From Streptomyces tibetensis (GTDB lineage Bacteria; Actinomycetota; Actinomycetes; Streptomycetales; Streptomycetaceae): a stretch of 64,000 nt of DNA. This document shows, one piece after another, positions 58,011 to 64,000 of this stretch. The stretch covers positions 62,001 through 126,000 of the forward strand of contig NZ_SZVW01000012.1 in the NCBI RefSeq assembly GCF_007655005.1. The letters are read 5' to 3'. A program made the translations under genes and the position numbers. The notes below the pieces were generated by a model. The model was not told the DNA's origin and made no database searches. It worked only from the letters and a program-made list of their open reading frames with translations. The stretch's first letter is position 1; the number at the start of each line of letters is the position of its first letter.

Positions 58011-61000
58011 TCACCCCTTCTCCAGGTACTGCTCCCTTTCCTCGTCCAAGAGGGCGTCCAACGCGGCCCGAAGAGCAGGGAAGCCGGTCAGCTCCGGGTC
58101 GCCGGCCACGACCGCCGTCGCCTCCTCCCTCGCCTCCGCGATGATCTCCTCGTCCTCGATGACGGCGAGGACCTTCAGGGAGGTCCTGGCGCCCGACTGG
58201 GCCTGGCCCAGGACATCGCCCTCGCGGCGTTGTTCCAGGTCGATGCGGGAGAGCTCGAAGCCGTCGAGCGTGGAGGCCACGGCGCCCAGACGCTGGCGGG
58301 CCGGGCTCGCCTCGGGCATCTCGGTGACCAGGAGGCAGAGGCCGGGGGCCGAGCCACGGCCCACGCGGCCGCGCAGCTGGTGGAGCTGGGAGACGCCGAA
58401 ACGGTCGGCGTCCATGATCACCATGGCGGTGGCGTTGGGGACGTTGACGCCGACCTCGATGACCGTCGTGGCGACCAGGACATGGGTCTCGCCGGCGGCG
58501 AAGCGGCGCATGACGGCGTCCTTGTCGTCGGGGTGCATCCTGCCGTGGAGCACCTCGACCTCGAGTCCCTGGAGGGGGCCCTTGACGAGCTGGTCGGCCA
58601 CGTCGAGGACGGCGAGGGGCGGGCGCTTCTCCGCCTCGTCCTCCGGGGACTTCTTCTTGGCGGACTTCTTCGGGTCGTCCTCCTCGTCGCCGATGCGGGG
58701 GCAGACCACGTAGGCCTGGTGGCCGTTCTCCACCTCCTCGCGGACCCTTTCCCACGCGCGGGACAGGAAGTGGGGCTTGTCGGCGGCGGGGACCACATGG
58801 CTGGCGATCGGCGAGCGGCCGGCCGGCAACTGGTCGAGGACGGAGGTCTCCAGGTCGCCGAAGACGGTCATGGCGACGGTGCGCGGGATGGGCGTGGCGG
58901 TCATGACCAGCAGATGCGGGGGTTGTTTGCCCTTGCCGCGCAGGGCGTCGCGCTGCTCGACGCCGAAGCGGTGCTGTTCGTCGACCACGACCAGGCCCAG
59001 GTCGTGGAACTGCACCTTGTCCTCGATCAGCGCGTGCGTGCCGATGACGATGCCGGCCTCGCCGGTGGTGAGGTCGAGCAGGGCGTGCCGCCGGGCGGCC
59101 GCTCCCATGGAACCCGTGAGCAGCACGACCTTGGTGGCCCGCTCGGCCCCGCCCAGCATGCCGCCCTCGGCCAGTTCGCCCATCATCTCGACGATGGAGC
59201 GGTGGTGCTGCTGCGCGAGCACTTCGGTGGGCGCGAGCATGGCGGCCTGCCCGCCGGCGTCGACCACGGCGAGCATGGCGCGCAGCGCCACCATGGTGTT
59301 GTGGGTGACGGTGAAGTTGTCGGTGACGTAGGCATGGCTGGGGTGGGCGACGCTGATGCACTGGACAGGCTTCCGCCCCACGTACTCGACCGCCCGGATG
59401 CCGCGCCGGAACGTGTTGTACTTCGGCCTCGGACGCACGCGTTCTGCCTTGCGGGTGAGCCGGAACGGGGCGTACGCATCCGGCAGCGACACCTGCACGT
59501 TGTACGCGGTTTTCTTCGGAAACACGCGCGCCCGGCCGCCCAGAGAGCGCACGAGCCATGCGACGTCCTCCGCGAGCCGGCGTGAAGCCGAGGAGAGGGA
59601 GATGCTCATGCCGTCGGCCTGGACGGTGCCGTCCGTGTCCAGAAGCCCTTGCAGGACGGCGAGACGGTCCTTGATGGAAGCGTTCTTGAAAGCCGGGGGG
59701 ACGAACTTGTCGTGGGACGTCCTCCCCCAGAGGCCCAGCTCGCGCAGGACCTGGATGACGGGATTCCGCACGCCTCCGGCACGTTGCTTGAGCTGGATCG
59801 TGTAGTCACAGTGGGACCCCTTCACCGGTACGAGCGAGCACTCAGGTGCCACTGCCGCCGCCACCGCCTCACGGATTTCGTCGTCGATGGTGGAAAGACG
59901 GAAGTTGTGCCGGAATGAACCATCCCCCAGCAGCAGCCCGATCAGGTAAGGGTCGAGGGGTAGCCCGGCGTCACCGCCGAGATCGACCGGCTGCGCAGGC
60001 GGGATGTACCACTTCGAGGACCCGTTGGCCTTGAACGTGTCGAGACGGATCTCCCGGGTCGTCATGACCTTGGGAGTCTGGCCGCGGTGCCAACCACAGC
60101 TCGTGCCGACGATCCAGAGATGCTCGTCGTCGCACTCGACGGAACTCCCGTCGGAAAGGACCAAGCGCCACACATCACGCTCACCCTGTGGGAAGACGCC
60201 ATCGATCAGCCCGATGCCTCCATCCGGTACGACCACCTCGTCGCCCACACTCAGATCTCCCATGCGACGGAAGCCCATGGGTGTGAGCACCTGGGCGTCG
60301 AGGGGCTGGGCCTTGCCGGAACCCACCTCCCCTTGCAGCAGCCGGTGCATCGGGTGGTCGGTGGCCAGGTCGTCGAAGATCTCCCGGGAGACGCGCTGCT
60401 GGCCGTCGGTGAGGGTGAAGGGGAGTCGGGCGTCGAAGGCGGTGAGGAGGCCGTCGGGGGCGGGTTTGCGGGGGACGGCGGGGAGTTGGGCGTCGGCGTG
60501 CCGGCGGCGGGCCAGGGCGACCTGGAGCACGAAGGCCTCGTCCCACTTGAGGCGGGAACGGGCGTCCTCGATGTCGGCCTTGGTGTGCGGGCGGTGGATC
60601 TTGAGGAGGGCTTCGGGGAGCGGGACCAGGCCGCGGCCCTGGCGCAGGGAGTCCGGGAGCGGGTCGACGGCCTCCTGGGCGGTGGGCAGGACCGTCTGGA
60701 TCGCTTTGCCGATCTTCCAGGACTCGAGCTTGGCGGTGGCGGGGTAGATCGGGATCAGGGCGCCCGCCCATGCCTCGACGGACTCCGCCGGATCGTCGTC
60801 GGTACCGCGCAGCAACTCGTAGGCCGGGTGGGCGAGTTGGAGTCGGCGGTTGAAGACCGAGACCTTGCCCGCGAACATCGCGCGGGTGCCCGGCAGGAGT
60901 TCCTTGTGGGGCTTGTGGACGCCCGCGCCGAAGAAGACCAGTTGGAGCCGGCCGCTGCCGTCCGTGATCGTGACCTCCAGGCGCTGGCCCTTGCCGCGCG

Positions 61001-61253
61001 GGGCCTTGGCGGAGGCGAACGTGTGCAGGCGGGCGTCGGCGACCTGCGCGACCACCGTGACGTGCTCGTCCATCGGGAGGTCGGCGAGGTGGGTGAGCTG
61101 GCCTCGCTCCTCGTATCTGCGCGGGTAGTGGTGCAGGAGGTCGCCGACGGTGAGCAGGCCGAGGTGCTCGGCCATCACCTTCGCGGTGGCGGGGCCGAGC
61201 ACCGACTTCAGCGGTTGTCGCAGGGGTTCTTCCAGTGCGGGCACGAGATCCAT
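58011..61253 (-). CDS. recG: ATP-dependent DNA helicase RecG containing an intein
   Basis: The 1080-residue precursor gives about 742 residues after splicing, the normal RecG size. The wedge domain lies in the first third (HHYPRRYEERGQLTHLADLP). The Walker A motif GEVGSGK|T is split by a 338-residue intein (listed separately). After the intein come APTEVLAQQHHRSIVEMM, DEQHRFGVEQRDALR, ATPIPRTVAMTVFGDL and QLRGRVGRGSAPGLC. The helicase rescues stalled replication forks. ATG at 61253 is preferred over a TTG seven codons upstream. It cannot bind ATP normally until the intein is removed. Confidence 0.95.
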   Translation of the reverse strand: MDLVPALEEPLRQPLKSVLGPATAKVMAEHLGLLTVGDLLHHYPRRYEERGQLTHLADLPMDEHVTVVAQVADARLHTFASAKAPRGKGQRLEVTITDGSGRLQLVFFGAGVHKPHKELLPGTRAMFAGKVSVFNRRLQLAHPAYELLRGTDDDPAESVEAWAGALIPIYPATAKLESWKIGKAIQTVLPTAQEAVDPLPDSLRQGRGLVPLPEALLKIHRPHTKADIEDARSRLKWDEAFVLQVALARRRHADAQLPAVPRKPAPDGLLTAFDARLPFTLTDGQQRVSREIFDDLATDHPMHRLLQGEVGSGKAQPLDAQVLTPMGFRRMGDLSVGDEVVVPDGGIGLIDGVFPQGERDVWRLVLSDGSSVECDDEHLWIVGTSCGWHRGQTPKVMTTREIRLDTFKANGSSKWYIPPAQPVDLGGDAGLPLDPYLIGLLLGDGSFRHNFRLSTIDDEIREAVAAAVAPECSLVPVKGSHCDYTIQLKQRAGGVRNPVIQVLRELGLWGRTSHDKFVPPAFKNASIKDRLAVLQGLLDTDGTVQADGMSISLSSASRRLAEDVAWLVRSLGGRARVFPKKTAYNVQVSLPDAYAPFRLTRKAERVRPRPKYNTFRRGIRAVEYVGRKPVQCISVAHPSHAYVTDNFTVTHNTMVALRAMLAVVDAGGQAAMLAPTEVLAQQHHRSIVEMMGELAEGGMLGGAERATKVVLLTGSMGAAARRHALLDLTTGEAGIVIGTHALIEDKVQFHDLGLVVVDEQHRFGVEQRDALRGKGKQPPHLLVMTATPIPRTVAMTVFGDLETSVLDQLPAGRSPIASHVVPAADKPHFLSRAWERVREEVENGHQAYVVCPRIGDEEDDPKKSAKKKSPEDEAEKRPPLAVLDVADQLVKGPLQGLEVEVLHGRMHPDDKDAVMRRFAAGETHVLVATTVIEVGVNVPNATAMVIMDADRFGVSQLHQLRGRVGRGSAPGLCLLVTEMPEASPARQRLGAVASTLDGFELSRIDLEQRREGDVLGQAQSGARTSLKVLAVIEDEEIIAEAREEATAVVAGDPELTGFPALRAALDALLDEEREQYLEKG
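59298..60311 (-). mobile_element. Class 3 intein with LAGLIDADG-type endonuclease in RecG
   Basis: 338 residues lie between GEVGSGK and TMVALRAML, splitting Walker A before its Thr. Block A is AQPLDAQVLTPMGFRRMGDL, starting with Ala instead of Cys/Ser. Block B has DDEHLWIV, with Trp at intein position 66. Endonuclease blocks are PYLIGLLLGDGSF and LQGLLDTDGTVQADG, the two DOD motifs. Block F is VQCISV, with Cys at position 318 where Asp is usual. Block G is FTVTHN before Thr, with Thr at position 336. Ala1 plus Trp, block F Cys and block G Thr form the WCT signature of class 3 inteins. Endonuclease activity is inferred from motifs. Confidence 0.92.
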
Positions 61254-61433
61254 TGCACACCACGCCACTGACAATGGCTTCCAGGCCCGCGGCCGGATCG
61301 CCGTAAAGATACCGGAAACCCCTGGTCAGGCTGCTCGCCGGGGCCTTAGGATGACGCGCTCCCGGCCCCTTCGCGGTCACCGCCCCACCGGGACCGCCCG
61401 ACCCCGCGCCGTCGCGAGTCCCCCACCGGCGCC

Positions 61434-63278
61434 GTGATGATGGACTCCCAGACCTCACAGCCCTCCCAGGCACCCCATTCGCCCCCGTCACCTCATACGT
61501 TCCAGGTCGACCTGCGCGGTCTGGTGGACCTGCTCTCCCACCACCTCTACTCCAGCCCCAGGGTGTATCTGCGCGAACTGCTGCAGAACGCCGTGGACGC
61601 CGTCACGGCCCGACTGGTGGACGAGCCGGACGCCCCTGCCCGGGTCCGGCTGCACGCCGAGGGCGGTGCCCTGCGCGTCGAGGACACCGGCGTGGGGCTC
61701 ACCGAGGCGGACGTGCACAGCCTGCTGGCCACCATCGGGCGCAGCTCCAAGCGGGCCGAGGGGCTCGAAGAGGCGCGGTCCGACTTCCTCGGGCAATTCG
61801 GCATCGGGCTGCTGGCCTGTTTCGTCGTCGCCGAGCGGATCCGGGTCGTCAGCCGCAGCGCCCGTACGCCCGGGGCGCCGCCGGTGGAGTGGACGGCGTC
61901 CGACGACGGTTCGTACACCGTGCGGACGCTGCCGGACGCCGAGCGGCCCGAACCGGGCACGACCGTTCACCTGGTGGCCCGGGCCGGTGCCGCGGAGTGG
62001 CTCGCGCCCGGGCGGGTCGAGGCGCTGGCCCGGGACTTCGGGTCGCTGCTGCCGTACGACGTCCGGGTCGGCGACGAGGCGGTCACCGACCTTCCGGCGC
62101 CCTGGGACCGCCCGTATCCGGGCCCGGCCGCCCGCCGCGTCGCCCTCGCCCGGCACTGCCACGACCTGTTCGGCTTCACCCCGCTGGACACGATCGACCT
62201 GTCCGTGCCGCTGGCCGGCATCCGAGGAGTGGCGTACGTGCTGCCGTCGGCGGTGAGCCCGGCCCAGCGCGCTGGCCACCGGGTGCACCTGAAGGGCATG
62301 CTGCTGACCGAGCGGGCCGAACAGCTGCTGCCCGACTGGGCGTTCTTCGTGCGCTGCGTCCTCGACACGGACAGTCTGCGGCCCACGGCGTCACGCGAGG
62401 CGCTGTACGAGGACGAGACGCTGGCCGGCGTGCGGGAGGCGCTGGGCGAGCGGATCCGTGCCTGGCTGACGGGGCTGGCGGCCGGTGATCCGGACCGGCT
62501 GGCCGCGTTCCTGGCGGTGCACCACCTGGGCGTGAAGTCGCTGGCCCGGCACGACCGGGAGATGCTGCGCACGATGCTTCCGTGGCTGCCGTTCGAGACG
62601 ACCGACGGGCGGCTGTCCCTGGAGGAGTTCGCGCAGCGGCACCCGGTGGTGCACTTCACGCGGACCGTCGAGGAGTACCGGCAGGTCGCGCCGATCGCGT
62701 CCGCGCAGGGCATCGGCGTGATCAACGGCGGTTACACGTACGACAGCGAGCTGGTTCAGGCGCTGCCGTCGGTGCGGCCGGGGACCGTGGTCGCCGAGCT
62801 GGACGCGGAGACGGTCACCGCGCATCTGGACGCGGTCGACCCGGCCGAGGAGCTGGCCCTGTCCGGTTTCCTGGCGGCGGCCCGGGCCCGGCTCGACCCG
62901 CTCGGCTGTGACGTCGTCCTGCGGGCCTTCCACCCGCTGTCCGTGCCCGCGCTGCACCTCGACGACCGGGACGCCCGGCACGAGCAGGCCCGGGCGGACG
63001 CCGAGGAGCGGGCCGACGACCTGTGGGCGGGCATCCTCGGCTCCCTGCGCGGCAGCGCACCGCGCGCGCGGCTGGTGCTCAACCATCTCAACCCGCTGGT
63101 GCGGCGGATCAGCGCGCTGCCCGACCCGGAGCTGATCGGCACCGCCACCGAGTCGCTGTACGGGCAGGCGCTGCTGATGGCGCAGCGGCCGCTGAGGCCG
63201 GCCGACTCGGCGCTGCTCAACCGCGCGTTCATCGGCCTCCTGGAGTGGGCCACGCACAGCGAGGACGGTCAGGCATGA
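61434..63278 (+). CDS. HSP90-family GHKL ATPase
   Basis: A 614-residue HtpG-like protein. The GHKL ATP site is complete: YLRELLQNAVDAVTARL, VEDTGVGLTEADVHSLLATI and LGQFGIGLLACFVVAERIRV. RPTASREALYEDETL and later helices match the HSP90 middle domain, but the C-terminal part diverges from HtpG. GTG at 61434 is followed by two ATG codons, and any of the three could start it. Its stop overlaps the start of the next gene by four bases, so the two products probably act together. Client and role are unknown. Confidence 0.88.
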   Translation: MMMDSQTSQPSQAPHSPPSPHTFQVDLRGLVDLLSHHLYSSPRVYLRELLQNAVDAVTARLVDEPDAPARVRLHAEGGALRVEDTGVGLTEADVHSLLATIGRSSKRAEGLEEARSDFLGQFGIGLLACFVVAERIRVVSRSARTPGAPPVEWTASDDGSYTVRTLPDAERPEPGTTVHLVARAGAAEWLAPGRVEALARDFGSLLPYDVRVGDEAVTDLPAPWDRPYPGPAARRVALARHCHDLFGFTPLDTIDLSVPLAGIRGVAYVLPSAVSPAQRAGHRVHLKGMLLTERAEQLLPDWAFFVRCVLDTDSLRPTASREALYEDETLAGVREALGERIRAWLTGLAAGDPDRLAAFLAVHHLGVKSLARHDREMLRTMLPWLPFETTDGRLSLEEFAQRHPVVHFTRTVEEYRQVAPIASAQGIGVINGGYTYDSELVQALPSVRPGTVVAELDAETVTAHLDAVDPAEELALSGFLAAARARLDPLGCDVVLRAFHPLSVPALHLDDRDARHEQARADAEERADDLWAGILGSLRGSAPRARLVLNHLNPLVRRISALPDPELIGTATESLYGQALLMAQRPLRPADSALLNRAFIGLLEWATHSEDGQA

Positions 63279-64000
63279 CGGAGATCACGGACTTCGACGC
63301 CCTGCGCGAGGCGATGGCGGAGAACTCCGGACAGCCGGAGGGGCCGGCCCGCAACGCCCGCGCGGAGGAGCTGCTGACGGCGGCCGAGAAGCTGGGCATT
63401 CCGCTCGCCGTGATCGAGGCACTCGGCCACCAGCTGAAGGTCTACAACTACAGCTCCGAGAAGGGGAAGATGTTCGTCCCCTTCGCACGGCTGCTGCGGA
63501 TGTGGGACGAACGGCCCGAGGACTTCGACGAGTACGAGACCCACTCGCTGCACTGGGTCTTCAAGTGGGTCTCGGCCGGCATGCTGGACCAGCCGCACAT
63601 CCCGCTCGCGTCGATCGAGCAGTGGCTCGGCGAGATGGAGCACCGCTACCGGCTCGCCGGGCACTCCGAGCGGGCCGTGCGCAGCGCCGAGCACAGTGTG
63701 GCCGCGCACATAGGGGACGTTGCGCGGGCCGAGCGGGCGTACGCCGCGTGGCTGGCCGCCGACCGGGACGCCATGGCGGACTGCCACGCCTGCGAGTTGC
63801 ACGGGCAGGGCTGGTGGCAGGCGGAGCAAGGGCGGGACGCCGAGGCGCTTCGGTTGTGGCGGCCGGTGCTGGAGGGCGAGTTCACCTGCGCACACGAGCC
63901 CCACACGGCCTTCGCGTCCTCCCTCGTGCCGCTGCTGCGGCTGGGCCGCCCGGACGAGGCCCGGGCCAACCACCTGCGGGGCTTCCGGCTCGTCCGGGCG
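63275..64000 (+). CDS. Helical (TPR-like) protein, partial at the window end
   Basis: Starts ATG in a four-base overlap with the HSP90-family gene and runs open for 242 codons to the window edge, so its C-terminus is missing. MTEITDFDALREAMAENSGQ opens it. Later segments repeat paired helices with Ala/Leu and Trp spacing (LAGHSERAVRSAEHSVAAHI, AERAYAAWLAADRDAMADCH, ALRLWRPVLEGEF), as in TPR solenoids. TPR proteins often serve as HSP90 co-chaperones, but here this is inference from repeat pattern and gene coupling. No named family is recognised. Confidence 0.85.
   Translation, partial: MTEITDFDALREAMAENSGQPEGPARNARAEELLTAAEKLGIPLAVIEALGHQLKVYNYSSEKGKMFVPFARLLRMWDERPEDFDEYETHSLHWVFKWVSAGMLDQPHIPLASIEQWLGEMEHRYRLAGHSERAVRSAEHSVAAHIGDVARAERAYAAWLAADRDAMADCHACELHGQGWWQAEQGRDAEALRLWRPVLEGEFTCAHEPHTAFASSLVPLLRLGRPDEARANHLRGFRLVRA

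Overview
The window is chromosomal DNA from a Streptomyces-type actinomycete. GC content is very high, with strong third-position GC bias and many GTG starts. It also carries genus-typical markers: the sporulation sigma factor WhiG, NsdA, RNase III (AbsB), the four-gene sipWXYZ signal peptidase cluster, and the glucose permease GlcP. The arrangement rlmN - cdsA-frr-pyrH-tsf-rpsB - whiG - dprA-comM-yraN - sip cluster - rplS-trmD-rimM-KH-rpsP - ffh - glnD-glnK-amtB - nsdA - ftsY - glcP - smc - mutM-rnc-rpmF - coaD-rsmD - recG is conserved core chromosome. Apart from one intein and two copies of a dispersed repeat, I see no large accessory island.

Layout. 0-5 kb: a membrane protein, a VOC protein, a LOG-like protein, a sortase-type surface protein behind a consensus promoter, and a frameshifted mycothiol-dependent isomerase-like gene. 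5-9 kb (minus strand): a thiamine-type ABC importer (thiB-thiP-thiQ) under a TPP riboswitch with two downstream hairpins. 9-16 kb: RlmN, a small membrane protein, an SRPBCC protein, then the CdsA/Frr/PyrH/Tsf/RpsB translation and lipid block. 16-22.5 kb: LytM-type peptidase, TetR regulator, WhiG, DprA, ComM-like ATPase, YraN, DUF2469. 22.5-29 kb: NUDIX hydrolase, four overlapping type I signal peptidases, then rplS-trmD-rimM-khpA-rpsP. 29-34.8 kb: SprT-like metalloprotein, a short ProRS, a methyltransferase, Ffh. 34.8-41 kb: nitrogen-sensing glnD-glnK-amtB with a GlnR-like box, and NsdA. 41-50 kb: stand-alone prim-pol domain, FtsY, flavin monooxygenase, GlcP with repeated operator-like dyads, Smc. 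50-58 kb: acylphosphatase, CAP protein, HxlR regulator, MutM, RNase III, L32, DUF177, a DivIVA-like coiled-coil protein, CoaD and RsmD. 58-64 kb: RecG interrupted by an intein, and an HSP90-family ATPase coupled to a helical protein that runs off the window.

The most striking element is a 338-residue intein in RecG. It splits the Walker A motif (GSGK|T), carries a LAGLIDADG-type endonuclease, starts with Ala instead of Cys/Ser, and has the Trp/Cys/Thr signature of class 3 inteins. Second is a Streptomyces dispersed repeat translated in frame inside the Smc hinge, with a shorter copy between recG and rsmD. Third are the regulatory structures: the TPP riboswitch, paired dyads over a candidate glcP promoter, a GlnR box at amtB and an HxlR operator. 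Genes work together in recognisable modules: protein export (ffh, ftsY, sip), translation (rpsB/tsf/frr, rplS/trmD/rimM/rpsP, rpmF), nitrogen sensing (amtB-glnK-glnD), and chromosome maintenance (smc, recG, mutM, dprA).
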